Source: CAJXJP01 sp963926055 (lineage in GTDB: Bacteria; Patescibacteriota; Gracilibacteria; BD1-5; UBA6164). From it: a stretch of DNA of 64,000 nt. Both the position numbers and the translations under genes were made by a program. Below are positions 41,610-52,875 of the stretch, one piece after another. The DNA lies in NCBI GenBank assembly GCA_963926055.1, contig CAWUVK010000003.1, forward strand, positions 310,001-374,000. Direction: 5' to 3'. The notes beneath the pieces are model-generated. The model made no database searches and was not told where the DNA came from. It was given only the letters and a program-made list of their open reading frames with translations. Position 1 is the first letter of the stretch. Every line of letters starts with the position of its first letter.

Positions 41610-42353
41610 CTACCAAGTACAAGTAAAAGTAGCCAATGATCCATCTGGATTTAAAAATTCATATGCACCATTTCCTATAGATTTCCCGGCATCTTTTATC
41701 TCTTCACAAGTTCTATAATCAGATTTATGCCAAAAAATAACATTTTCATCTGTTATAATATCATCATAAGCAACTCCTTGAGAGTAAGCACTATCAGGAT
41801 CTTGTAAACTATATGGAAGATTGTATTCTAAATTATTAAAAATAAATAAATTTTTTCCTGGAGCTGAATCTACGGCAGTGTTTGAATTTGCAGCAACCAT
41901 AATAGTTGGCAGGCGAGTATAAGAAACAGTTACATAATCTCATTGTAAATAAGCAATTGGGATATCTGAATTCTCGAGAGTTGCAGCTATTTGAAATTCT
42001 TGCCTATTATTTGTAACTCAATATGAATATGGAGTTTCAGTATACGGATCAATAGGAAGAGTCCTGAGTTTTTCATTCATACGAACGGTATTATCAAATT
42101 TTCATTGTAATGCCACTGTTGATCATGAAAGTGTAATATCAAAATATGATCCAGGATATGGAAGAACTTGACGTTCAGAGTGATATGAACTCAAGGCAGA
42201 ATCAATTTGTGCAACTGCTGCTATTCTTTGAGCATCTCTTGCATTTGGTATACTGTCGGAAAATGCAGCAAATCACATTGTTGCTAAAATAACTAATATT
42301 GTTGCAACGACTATGAGTTCAACCAGAGTAAATGCTTGTTTTGTGTTTTTCAT
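41610..42353 (-). CDS. type IV pilin-like protein
   Basis: 247 residues with prepilin leader MKNTKQAFTLVELIVVATILVILATMGFAAF. Processing would occur before the Phe of FTLVE. After the N-helix come DARDAQRIAAVAQIDSALSSYHSERQ and PIDPYTETPYSYGVTNN, as in pseudopilin-type minor subunits where the IDPYT sequence binds Ca2+ in T2SS major pseudopilins. The C-terminus has two Cys (YRTCEEIKDAGK, FTCTW). It ends in TAG. A minor pilin or pseudopilin of the window's pilus; role not resolved. Confidence 0.85.
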
Positions 42354-42532
42354 AAAAAATGTATCAAAAAATATACTTATTTTAAGTTTATTATATTTTA
42401 GAAAAAAAAGAAAATATTTCGCCTTTACAAATCCTAAATTTATTTTTATTTTATTTTTGGCTTTTAGATTGATTTTTTTTCAAAAAATATTACTATTCTA
42501 ATAAATATTTATAATGTAATTTCGCAGATAAA

Positions 42533-43852
42533 ATGGTTGAACCAAAAGCGATTTCTGGATTTTGAGAAAATCTTCCAGAACAACAATTAGTAGAAGAAAA
42601 ATTTAAAGAAATAATTAAAAAAAATTATTCAAATAGTGGTTTTACTCCGCTGGATACTCCAGTAGTAGAAAGACTCGATGCCTTAACTGCAAAATGAGCA
42701 GATGATAATGAAATTTATGGTGTCCACAGAATAAACGGTGAATCAGAAGACGCACAACTTGGACTTCGTTTTGATCTCACAGTACCGTTTGCTCGCTACG
42801 TTTCACAACATCAAGGAGTATTAGCATTTCCTTTTAAAAGACAGCATATTGCTCGCGTATACAGATGAGAAAGACCACAAAAAGGGAGATATAGAGAATT
42901 CTATCAAGCAGATGTTGATATTATTGGAAACGAAACACTTTCTTTATTTGCCGATGTAGAAGTTTTATCAACTATTTATAACTCTTTAAAAGAACTAGAT
43001 TTTTGAACTTTTGTGATGCATATAAATAATAAAAAATTCTTAGCTGGATATTTAGCATCTTTAGGAATTGAAAAAATTTCTGAAACAATTAGTGTGATTG
43101 ATAAAAAAGATAAAGTAAAATCAATTATCCCAATGCTCGAAGATTTAGAAACTTCTACAGATCAAATAGAAAATATTTTAGAATTTATAAAAAATGCTGA
43201 AACAAAAACTTCAAATGAATTATTAGAACTATATAAAGATATTAATCATGAACTTTTTCAAGAAGGAATTTGAGAATTAAAATATGTGTATTCTCATTTA
43301 CTTCAATTATGAGTTGATGAAAAATTCATAAAAATAAATCCTGCTATTTCTAGATGATTAAATTATTATACTGGAACTGTCTTTGAAACATTTATCTCTG
43401 GTGCTGAAAATATGTGATCGGTAAGTTCGGGTGGAAGATATGAAAATCTTTGTGGAAACTTTACAGATAAACCTTTTCCAGGAGTATGAGGAAGTATAGG
43501 ACTATCAAGAATAATCGCAGTTTTACAACACCTTAAAAATCCAAGTGTAGAAACATTTCAAAAAACTACGACACAAGTTTTAGTTTTAAATATGGATCAA
43601 AATTTATTATTTGATACTCTAGATATAGTTAAATCGCTTCGTGAAAAAAATATTCCAACAGAAATTTATTTACAAGCAGGTGCAAAATTTAAAAAACAAT
43701 TTAAATATGCTGATAATAAAAATATTCCTTTTGTAGTTATTTTTGGAGAAGATGAAAAAGAAAAATGAATCGTACAAATCAAAAAACTAGAAACAGGAGA
43801 ACAAAAAGAAGCTAAAATTACTGAAATTGCAGAAGTTATACAATCGTTTTAA
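42533..43852 (+). CDS. hisS: histidyl-tRNA synthetase
   Basis: 439 residues with class II motifs: LRFDLTVPFARYV (His-binding A loop), RVYRGERPQKGRYREFYQADVDIIG (motif 2 with Arg-Gly-Glu-Arg) and GLNYYTGTVFE plus SSGGRYENLCG and GGSIGLSRI (motif 3). A C-terminal anticodon-binding domain (TQVLVLNMDQNL...IVQIKKLETGEQ) follows. TGA codes motif 2 and 3 Gly. ATG 42533 is the only plausible start. It is followed within 16 bases by minor pilin genes, an unusual operon for a tRNA synthetase. Confidence 0.95.
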
Positions 43853-43868
43853 TTCATTTTTCTCATAT

Positions 43869-44306
43869 ATGAACATTAATAAAAAAGCTGAAAGTCTCGC
43901 TGGAATCATTATTTGAGTATTTATTTTATCAGTTACTTTAGTTGGAATTGCAAATATAGTTGCTTTTTCTCAAGAAAGTTTATACGAAGTATCTCAAAAA
44001 ATGAATATTCAATCTCTCAACTCTACTGCAAATAAGTTAAGTGAATATATTAATACCTCAAGTATGAGTGTAGGAGAGGATTTTTATATTTTTAAAAATA
44101 CTTCTACAAATACCTATGAAATATTTACTGGTTGAGTGAACGAAAATTATCAAAATATAAATAAATATTGAGAATATGTAGCAGATATTTCGACCTATTC
44201 AGGAGCCGTTTATTCACGTGTTTTTACTCTAAAATCTCGTAATAATTTTCCAAGTGGAAATATAGATATTATTGATTTTACTCTCAAACCTGTATTAAAT
44301 AGATAA
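43869..44306 (+). CDS. minor pilin/pseudopilin-like protein
   Basis: 145 residues. MNINKKAESLAGIIIGVFILSVTLVGIANIVAF is a prepilin-type N-terminus in which the usual GFTLLE is replaced by AESLAG, with the hydrophobic helix retained. The body (YNFTSSMSVGEDFYIF, TYSGAVYSRVFTL) is small. Starts 16 bases after hisS and ends two bases before the next minor pilin gene. Such clusters (PilV/W/X-like) prime pilus assembly at the membrane. Exact class is uncertain because the leader is divergent. Confidence 0.7.
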
Positions 44307-44308
44307 TT

Positions 44309-44896
44309 ATGAAAAAAAATATTATTGCCATGACGCTGGTAGAACTCATAATAGCAATTACCATTAGTAGTATTGTGTTACTTTTTGTTGTAGTATATAT
44401 TAGTGATGTTTTATGATTGATTTGAGAATCAAGAAAATCAACTTCAAACTTTGTAGAACTTCAAAAAATTTCTCAAACGCTCCAAGATTTAAAATATAAA
44501 TATCCAGTTGCAAGTATAGACGACTCAACGGGAGAAGAAGTTTTAATTCTCAAAAATATTCAAGATACCGATGGGGTAGTTATTTGAATTATTCAATCTG
44601 ATACAAAAAATCTTTCTAATGTTTCGGATATTTCTTTATATTCTCAAAAATATTTAGCACGTAGATTTTTACTCTCTACTGAAAGCACTTTTAATTCAAA
44701 TATAAGTTTTTCAGGTTCAGAATTTTTCCCAAATATTTCAGTAAAAGATGTTGATTTTGAAATATTTAATTTCTCGAGTTGATCTATAATAGAAATGAAT
44801 TTAGAATTTATGAAAAATTATTCTACTAATAGACTCTGAGAAAATATTTCTGATATGGATGTGCAAAATTTTCAAAATTATAATTTTTCATTTTAA
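44309..44896 (+). CDS. minor pilin, PilW/GspJ-like
   Basis: 195 residues. N-terminus MKKNIIAMTLVELIIAITISSIVLLFVVVYISDVL is a prepilin leader with the TLVEL core. The body is beta-rich (EVLILKNIQDTDGVVIGII, SLYSQKYLARRFLLST). Second in the hisS-linked minor-pilin cluster; start overlaps nothing and is two bases from the previous stop. Likely part of the pilus tip initiation complex by context. Confidence 0.75.
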
Positions 44897-44902
44897 AGCG
44901 CT

Positions 44903-46054
44903 ATGTTATTCTCAAAAAAATGATCTATTTTTGTCTATACTTTAGTGCTCATCACACTGAGTGTTTCAATGGCTATGATTGTGGTAACAAATGTAGCAAT
45001 CTTAAACAATACATTTGATGAAAATCAGTTATCTCAAGATTTAGAAAAATGATTTTTAGCTCAATTAGATTTTATAAAAAACAGATCAGATTATTTTAAT
45101 ACTGACTGAACTTGATTTACTGATAATTTTTGATGCCCAAATAATATTGTCATGAGTGGTTCAACGAATAGAACAACTGGGATAAATACAGAATATTTTT
45201 CTTCAGGAGGTCAAATGATTTGTAGAGGTGAATTTAATTCTCAAGATTTAGATTTAATATTTACTAGTGATTATTCTACTTTCCAACGTGCTATTTTAGG
45301 GAATTCAGATTCTGTAAACCTCAATGGAGAATATGCAAAAACAGCAGATTCAAATTTTTCTGATGCAGACTCAAGTCTGTTAAGTTTTGATTCGAGTTAT
45401 TATAATCCAGATGGGATTGATGATAATTTTAATAGTGATGATTCAACAGCGCAAAGTTCTACGGGAAGTGTGTATGCAAGTTGATTTCTAGATAATGATG
45501 CGGATGCAAAAATTTATGGAGTTTGAGTGGTTGAAAATAATAATTCTTGGAAAAATATTTTTTGGAATAATACTAAAATTTCAGATTATATAGATAAAAA
45601 CACAAATAATATTATTTCACAAACTCCTAATATATGAACATCTTCTTGAGTATTGTTTTTAGAAACTCAACTCCAAACAGAATTTAGAATCACAGAATTT
45701 AGAAAATCTGATTTTGACCAATATGGAGAATTAGTTCCTATTAATAAAACTCAATTTAGTATTTCTACTGGGAGTGGATTTTTACAAGATAATGGTGCAC
45801 TTTCTAAAACTATTACTGGAAATGAATTAGTATTTGATTTTATAGAAAAAAATTATGGGATTTTCCTAAAAAATGGGAATACTCAAACTTCAAAATATAC
45901 ATTTTATTTTCAAAATAATGACGAAAAAAAACTTATTATTATTCCTATGGCTGAGCATTTAAATAATGTTTTTGGATATCTAGGATATAAAATAATTATT
46001 AACTCATCTGGAAGGTATATTTACAAAATCCAAGAAATGTTTACAAGTAAATAA
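44903..46054 (+). CDS. large minor pilin-like protein, PilX/GspK-like
   Basis: 383 residues. N-terminus MLFSKKGSIFVYTLVLITLSVSMAMIVVTNVAIL resembles the KxGxxLVxxL leader of PilX/GspK-type proteins, which begin with KKG-SxxVxxLV. A long Ser/Asp/Asn-rich domain follows (GSTNRTTGINTEYF; NLNGEYAKTADSNFSDADSSLLSFD; TQLQTEFRITEFRKSD). Two Cys (FGCPNN and QMICRG). Last gene of the minor-pilin set; transcription could continue into the next gene after 71 bases. It may be the tip-capping subunit. Confidence 0.75.
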
Positions 46055-46125
46055 AAATTACTTTACAAAACTAATTTTCTCTATATCTTAGAGCAAGTTT
46101 AACTTTATATTTTTACAATTATCAC

Positions 46126-47430
46126 GTGGACCCCTTACTCATAGGATCGTTTATAATTTTATTTATGCTTTCTGCTTTCTTTTCAGGAACAGAGCTCGCA
46201 CTTATGTCTTTAGCTTCTCATAAAATTGATGCTCTTGTAAAAGAAGCAAAAGTTTGAGCAGCTTCTCTCAAAAAAATCAAAGAGAATAATGATAGACTTC
46301 TTATTACCATTCTTATAGGGAATAATCTCGTAAATACCTATACAGCTGCGCTTGCTACGACTATTGCTCTTAATATGGCAGATTCAATGGGCTATGAAAA
46401 ATCTGCTGCAATTTGAATATCAACGTGAGTGGTTACATTTTTACTTCTCATGTTTGGTGAAATCATACCAAAAAGTTTTGCAATAAAAAATTCTGTATCA
46501 ATCGCTCTTTTAGTGGCACCTATTTATAAATTTTTGATGTTTATATTATTTCCAGTAATAATTATTATTGAAGGAATTATAAAAATATTTTCAAAAAAAG
46601 AATTTGCAGAACAGATAACAGATGAAGAAATAGAAAGTTTTATTGATCTATGAAAAAATTCGGGAACACTCGAAGATTCAGAACATCAAAAAATTAAAAA
46701 CGTACTTGAATTTTGAGATATTCTTGTAGAAGAAATCATGACTCCAAGAGTAAATGTAGAAGCTATTAGTAATGAAAAAACTGTAGGGGAAGCAATTGAG
46801 TTTTATTTAGCTCATACACATTCTCGTATACCAGTTTATTGCGAAACGATTGATAAAATAAACACATTTTTTACCGTTCGTGATTTAATACAAGAAGATA
46901 AAAATAAAAAACTTTCTGAAATTTCTCTCCCAGAAGTAATTAAAATCCCTCTGAATCAACATATTGATACACTCTTAGAACTATTCCAAACGACTCATAA
47001 ACATATGGCAATTGCTATTGATGAATATGGTGGAGTTGCAGGATTAATCACTCTAGAGGATGTCATAGAAGAAGTTTTTTGAGAAATTAGAGATGAAACT
47101 GATAAAGAAATAGATGATATTAAATCGATTGGTCATGACACATTTGTAGTAGAATCTACCGTTTTAGTAGAAGATATTTTAGATGAATTTACACTAGAAT
47201 TATCTGATTTTACAACTGACTTATCAGAATTTTCAGGTGATACAATGTGATATATGATTACTCACGAACTCGAAAGATTTCCAATCCACGAAGAAGTTAT
47301 TTCATTTGAATTTGATAAAGTTCATGAAAATAAAAAATGAGTCCTTCAATGTAAAATTTTGAGAATCAAAGATGCAAAAATTTGAAAAATCGAAGTAAAA
47401 TGTGTGTTTGAAGATAAATGAGATAATTAA
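46126..47430 (+). CDS. CNNM/CorC (HlyC) family membrane transporter with CBS domains
   Basis: 434 residues. Membrane DUF21 domain with FFSGTELALMSLASHKIDAL and GNNLVNTYTAALATTIAL then FGEIIPKSFAI; two CBS domains (EIMTPRVNVEAISNEKTVGEAIEF; LTPDHMAIAIDEYGGVAGLITLEDVIEEVFG) and a C-terminal transporter-associated domain. Family members are Mg2+/Co2+ efflux proteins. Start is GTG at 46126 (VDPLLIGSFIILFML); no in-frame ATG precedes the first helix. TGA codes many Gly. It follows the minor-pilin genes at 71 bases. Confidence 0.92.
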
Positions 47431-47461
47431 AAAAGAAGAAATTTAAAATTTCTTTTTTTTT
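47430..47461 (+). terminator. terminator after CorC gene
   Basis: AAAAAAGAAGAAATTT..AAATTTCTTTTTTT overlapping the stop. Confidence 0.7.
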
Positions 47462-47559
47462 AATTCCATATTTTTATTATTTGTAAATATAAAAATATTT
47501 CAAAAATAACTAAAAATAAGTATTATGAAACTGTTTATTTTTAAACAAAAATACAAAAT

Positions 47560-48849
47560 ATGAAAAATAATTTTAAACAAGCGTTCACACTCGTAGAACT
47601 TATCGTAGTAATAACTATTTTATCCATTTTGTCAACGGTAGCATTTATCTCGTTTAAATGATATTCAACTGAATCAAGAGATACAAAAAGAAAAATAGAT
47701 TTAGCAACTATTTCAAAATGATTACAAGTTTATTTACCTACAAATTGAGAACTCCCTGAACCATCAGAAACAAAAACAACTGTGAGTTTTAGCGGAACTA
47801 CTTTAGTAACTCAATGATATGCTGGAGAAAGTGTATTAAATACTCTCTGATTACAAGAAGCTCAAGATCCAGTTGACGAAACGTTTTATACGTATTCAAT
47901 CAATGCAAATAATACAAAATTTCAATTAGTTTGATTTCTAGAAAATACTCAAACAGCAAATAATTTTTTAGAAAATAAATTATTTGCAGATAATTCTAAT
48001 AGAAATATTTACACAATTTGACAAAGTGTTTGAATATTATTTGATGAAACTAATACTCCGATTCAAGAATTATGAAATACAACAGTTGAACTCGAAAATA
48101 ATGCAACAGTGTATAAAACGGTATTAAATAAACAAAATATTATAACTGAGAGTGGAAGTACGCTCAAAACAAAAGTTTTATGAGCACAAAAAAATCTTTA
48201 CGGATGGAGAGCATTTGATCCAAATTGCAAAATCAATGATATAAAAATATGAAATCAAGTCTGGGCAGGGTGTAATTCTACACTTGGTGATTGATTTGAA
48301 CGGGGGGAAGATGGATGAATTTGAAATTGTCTGATTTCAGATACATGAAATGATTCTGAATGTCCTGCTGAAAGTAGTATTATGGCATCAAACGTGAATG
48401 CAAGTGAATCATTTACCAAAACAAACGAATATTGAGATAAAGAAGTAGATAATATTTATGGTAAATTTTACGGAATAAGTGAATTTTCAAGTGCTTGTCC
48501 AGCAGGTTGGAGTGTTCCTTCTGATTGAGATTTCTTAGAATTGGAGAATGAATTATGATGTACTGATTCTGAAAACAGTTGACAAAGGTGTGATTGACTT
48601 GGTTGGAAAAATAATATTTCAAAAAATAAAGATAATAATGTAGTGAAAGCTCTACAACTTTCACTATCATGATGGAAAAATCCATCGGGTTCTTATGCTG
48701 CTAGGTGATGATTATGAATATACGCATCAACAACCTCTATAGAATCATGAAAAATAACAATAAGATCATTTTTCAACAATGTATCAACAATAAATAATTT
48801 TAATTTACCTGATAATTCAAAATATTCAGTTCGTTGTATAAAAAATTAA
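47560..48849 (+). CDS. pilin-like protein with FISUMP lectin-like domain (copy 1)
   Basis: 429 residues. Prepilin leader MKNNFKQAFTLVELIVVITILSIL. Residues ~30-220 are a pilin body nearly identical to copy 2 (52876). A FISUMP (Fibrobacter succinogenes major paralogous) domain follows: NLYGWRAFDPNC, KIGNQVWAGCNSTLGDGFE, CPAGWSVPSDGDFLELENEL and a C-terminal SVRCIKN. This C-type-lectin-like fold is a ligand binder. Cys positions suggest disulfides. Here the last ~60 codons have normal AT-rich, TGA-containing composition, unlike copy 2. A minor, probably adhesive pilin. Confidence 0.85.
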
Positions 48850-48882
48850 AAAAAGAAGAAATAAAAATTATTTCTTCTTTTT
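48848..48882 (+). terminator. terminator after FISUMP pilin 1
   Basis: AAAAAGAAGAAAT..ATTTCTTCTTTTT stem-loop, same design as after copy 2. Confidence 0.75.
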
Positions 48883-49621
48883 ATATTATTTTATTTCTGG
48901 TTTCTTTTCTGATATCTCAGTTATGAAATTTTAACATATCGTTTGAAATAATTATTCCGTAGGGTTTTCAGATTTTTTTATAATGTGTGAGTGTTTTTGG
49001 TAAAAATATTTTTTTTAATATTTTTTCGATGAAATTTCAAATTTTAGAATTATTTTTTTCTGGAAAATTTCTAGAAAATTTTATATATTTTTTATTTTCA
49101 GAAATATTTTTTTTATATTCTAAAAAATCTGCCCAAGAATTATTTTGTGAAATAAAATCTTCATAGGTATTATTTATATTCACAATTGGCTTAAAATGAA
49201 GAACCCAATTGTATAAATAAATATCTTTGTCGAGTGCAAAACTTTTGAAATCCAGAGCATTTGTCGTAGAAAAAAAACTTAAACAAAATCTTCCAGCATG
49301 ATGTCTGTCATCTTTTCTAACTCTTAAAATTTGAAAAATAAATGTCACAAGTATTCTTACAATCCATAGTCTATTAGGAGTCGAAACGATATAGAGATCT
49401 ATATCAGAACTGTTTTTTGCGCAATTCATCGCAATAGTATTTCCAACTCAAATCATACGAAGACCAGGAATCCATAAAATATATTTAAAATATTTTTCAC
49501 ATTTTTTATAAAAATATTTCTCTATTTTTCAAGGTTTTTTCGCAACTTGAAACATTTCTTCAAATAATTTTTGCTGTGATTGGCTCGGAGAAAATCATTT
49601 TAAATCGCTTGAAAAATTCAT
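48881..49621 (-). CDS. nucleotidyltransferase-fold protein
   Basis: 246 residues. The N-half contains VGNTIAMNCAKNSSDIDLYIVSTPNRLWIVR, matching the polymerase-beta-type nucleotidyltransferase core: a G-N/S motif, then SDIDLYIV with the two Asp metal ligands. AGRFCLSFFSTTN and DIYLYNWVLHFKPI follow. These proteins resemble minimal NTases found in many CPR genomes; the substrate is unknown. No signal peptide; a single hydrophobic stretch (IVRILVTFIFQIL) could be amphipathic. Convergent with copy 1 pilin. Confidence 0.72.
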
Positions 49622-49697
49622 TTTGTAAAAATTAGGTTTTTGGTTAAAATAGGGTTCAATTTAAATATATACTTTTTCTATTTCTTTTCAATAAATT

Positions 49698-50150
49698 ATG
49701 AGATATTTATGTACACAGTGTAATTATATTTACGACGAAACACAAGGAGAAGAAGATTTTGACCAAGGAACGAGTTTTGATAAGCTTTGAGATTATTTCA
49801 CTTGTCCAGTTTGCGGAGCTGAAAAAGATGAATTTCACGGAATAGAAGAAGAAATAAATTATATTCCTGAAGATCCTAGAGATCCACTTGAAATAGATCA
49901 TTTTATTGAAACGCAAGTCATAGGTGATAAATTAAAAGTAATCATTTGAAATGAAATTCATCCGATGTGAGATTCTCATAGAATCGCAGCAATGAGTTTA
50001 TACGATGAATATGGTGATTTAATCGAAACAAAATTTATGCAGCAAGATGTTGATCCGGTCGTAGAATTTGATTTTGATGATTTAGGTGAATATGAAATCA
50101 GGGTACAATGTAGTTTGCATGGAATTTGGGGAAAGAAATTTGTTCAATAA
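49698..50150 (+). CDS. rubredoxin-desulfoferrodoxin-like superoxide reductase
   Basis: 150 residues. Residues ~1-47 form a rubredoxin (YLCTQCNYIYDE and YFTCPVCGAEKDEF, two CxxC knuckles). Residues ~62-150 form a neelaredoxin/desulfoferrodoxin-type domain: DHFIETQVIG, EIHPMGDSHRIAAMS and VQCSLHGIWGKKF. Four His and one Cys are placed as for the square-pyramidal Fe(His)4Cys site that reduces superoxide. A rubredoxin domain fused to the SOR core could pass electrons directly. Suits an anaerobe or microaerophile exposed to oxygen. TGA codes three Gly. Confidence 0.85.
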
Positions 50151-50260
50151 TTGCCTTTTACAATATAGTATGATAATATAATCGTACTATTATTCTTTAG
50201 TGTCAGCTAATAGTTGCAAAATTATTATTTGCATTGCTTGAGAAAATAACAAACAAAAAT

Positions 50261-52747
50261 ATGAAAAAAACAGTGCTAGAAGTCCTCGTTGATAAAAAAA
50301 ATCTCAAATGACCTGGTGTTTTTGAACATATTCTTATCGTTTTACATAAAGTATTTGACGATATTCCAAAACACAAATGGTACAAAAAAAATAAAACTAT
50401 ACAACCGAATTTTTCTTTTGAAATAACAAAAATATGAAATAGAATTCGTTTTTTTATCGTGGTGCCAGATAAATATAGAAATTTTTTGAGAAACCAAATT
50501 TATGCACATTATAATGATGTAGAAATCATAGAGGTTTCTGATTATCTAGAAAATATTCCAGCTGATAAAATGTATGTTGGGAAAGTCTGACTCAATAAAA
50601 ATTATCTTTATAGTGTGAAAAGTTTTACTGAAATGCAAGAAGAATGAAGTAAAGATATGGTAGATCCATTTTCATCAATCACTTCAGCACTCGGAAGAAC
50701 TGGAACATATACACTCAATACTATTCAAGTTAATTTTACACCTGTAGATGACGCTGCTTGGAAATCTAATGCACAAGAAATAGCAGATATTATTCGCTCG
50801 AAACATCCAGCTTTTGTGAAAAAAATGATGTTAAGTAAATATTTTTTCTTATTAAAAATATTTTTATTCCCATTTGCGATTTTTGCAAAATTAGTTGGAC
50901 TAATCTTTCAAAAATCTGATGAAGAATCAGAATGATCTGATGGTTGAGACGATGAAGACAAAAAAGAAGAATTTTTTATGCAAAAAATTTCTAAGGGATG
51001 ATATAAAACCTCTATTCATCTCATTCATGCTTGAGAAGATCCTGTGGAAGCTAAATCTTCTATTAGAGAAATATTTTCAACTCTCCACGTATTCTCAAAT
51101 TTTTGATGAAATTCATTTAAATTTTTCTGATTAAAAAGTGATGAATCTACAATAAATTGCGCAAAAAATAGATCTATTTGTTCATCTGCTGATATTTTAT
51201 CTACCAGCGAATTATCAGGTTTAGTTCATCTTCCTACGAGTTATGTAAAAACTCCTCAAATTAACTGGGTTTCTGCTCGTGCGTTTGAACCACCTTCAAA
51301 TTTACCAATTATTGACCCTGATTTAACAGATGATATAGAACCAGAAACAAATCTCACTCCACTTTGAAAAACTAATTTTCGTGGTACAAATATGAGTTTT
51401 TGAATGTGACCAAGTGATAGAAGGAGACATGTTTATATTATTTGAAAAACTGGGATGGGGAAATCTACTCTTTTAGAAAATATGATTATTGATGATATTT
51501 TGAAAGATAGATGAGTTGCAGTAATTGACCCACATGGAGATTTGGCTGAAGCTGTTATTGGGCATATCCCTAAATCTAGAACCAATCAAACGATTATTTT
51601 TGATCCAAGTGATACAAACTGGCCAATTGCATTTAATATGCTCGAAGATGTTATTCCTGAACATAGACCTCTGGTTGCTTCTGGTTTAGTAGGGATTTTT
51701 AAAAAAATATTCTGAGATTCTTGGGGACCAAGACTCGAACATATTTTGAGAAATACCGTTTTAGCATTATTGGAATATCCAAATACAACGCTTATTTCTA
51801 TTCCTTTAATGCTTACAAGTGAAGTATATAGAAACAAAGTAGTAAATAAAATAAAAGACCCGGTTGTAAAAAAATTCTGGACAGGTGAATTTGCAAAAAT
51901 GGCACCAAACCAAAAAGTAGAAGCTGCTGGGCCAATTCTTAATAAAGTAGGTCAATTTCTTTCAAGTTCTATTTTGAGAAATGTTTTATGACAACCAAAA
52001 AATAGTTTTTCTATTCGTTGGGCAATGGATAATGGAAAAATCATTATAGTAAATCTTTCTAAAGGGAAAATCGGAGAAGATGCCTCTAGTTTACTTGGTG
52101 CGATGATGGTAACAAAATTCCAAATGGATGCCATGAGTAGAGCAGATATTCCAGAAAATCAAAGAAAAGATTTTTATCTGTATGTAGATGAATTTCAAAA
52201 TTTTGCGACTGATTCATTTGCCACTATTTTATCCGAAGCTAGAAAATATAAACTCAACTTAGTAATGGCAAATCAATATATCGACCAAATGCAAGAATCA
52301 GTTCGTGGAGCCGTATTTGGGAATGTTTGATCTCTGGTTTCATTTCAAGTTTGATATCATGATGCAAGTATATTAAAAGAAGTTTTTTCTGGAGAAGTTC
52401 TTGAAGAAGACTTAATGAATTTAAGTAAATATGATATTTATTTGAAACAATTGATTGACTGAATGCCATCAAATATTTTTTCTGCAGGAACATTTGCTCC
52501 TCATCCAAAAGAAGATGATGTATTTCAGGCAAGATATGAAAAAATATTAAAAGTGAGTCGTGAAAAATATTCTAAACCAAGAAGTTCAGTAGAAGCAAGA
52601 ATTAATAAAACACTCTATGATATAGAAAAACTAGAAGACCAATGGGAAAAAAGAAAAGAAGAATATAAACAAAAAGAAAAAGAAGATAAAGCAAAAAAAC
52701 GTATAGAAGAAAGAGAAAGAATGGAAGCTGAAGTTTCAAAAAAGTAG
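50261..52747 (+). CDS. VirD4/TraG-like DNA-binding ATPase (DUF87/TrwB family)
   Basis: 828 residues. Residues ~1-200 are unknown but conserved-looking (FFIVVPDKYRNFLRNQIYAHY; VDDAAWKSNAQEIADIIRSK), with one hydrophobic helix (YFFLLKIFLFPFAIFAKLVG) near 200. After a disordered Asp/Lys stretch comes an ATPase: Walker A IIGKTGMGKST (~390; first Gly is TGA), VAVIDPHGDLAEAV, and Walker B FYLYVDEFQNFATD (~640), then NQYIDQMQ. C-terminal coiled coil (RKEEYKQKEKEDKAKKRIEER). Related to VirD4/TraD coupling proteins. With the VirB4 ATPase it may form a reduced type IV secretion-like machine, possibly for DNA transfer. Confidence 0.85.
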
Positions 52748-52780
52748 AATTTTTTATATAAAAAATTCTACTTTTTTTAT
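52745..52780 (+). terminator. terminator after VirD4-like gene
   Basis: GTAGAATTTTTTATA TAAAAAATTCTAC hairpin with T tract. Confidence 0.8.
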
Positions 52781-52875
52781 TCAATAATATTATATATTGT
52801 AAATACTAAAAAATTTTTATATATCCAGAAAATTATTAGACTAAAACTATTATTTTTACACAAAAAATACAAAAC

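Noticed and set aside
48650..48849. VR in FISUMP copy 1
   Set aside because: Its tail has ordinary AT-rich codons including TGA and no NNY/CGN bias.
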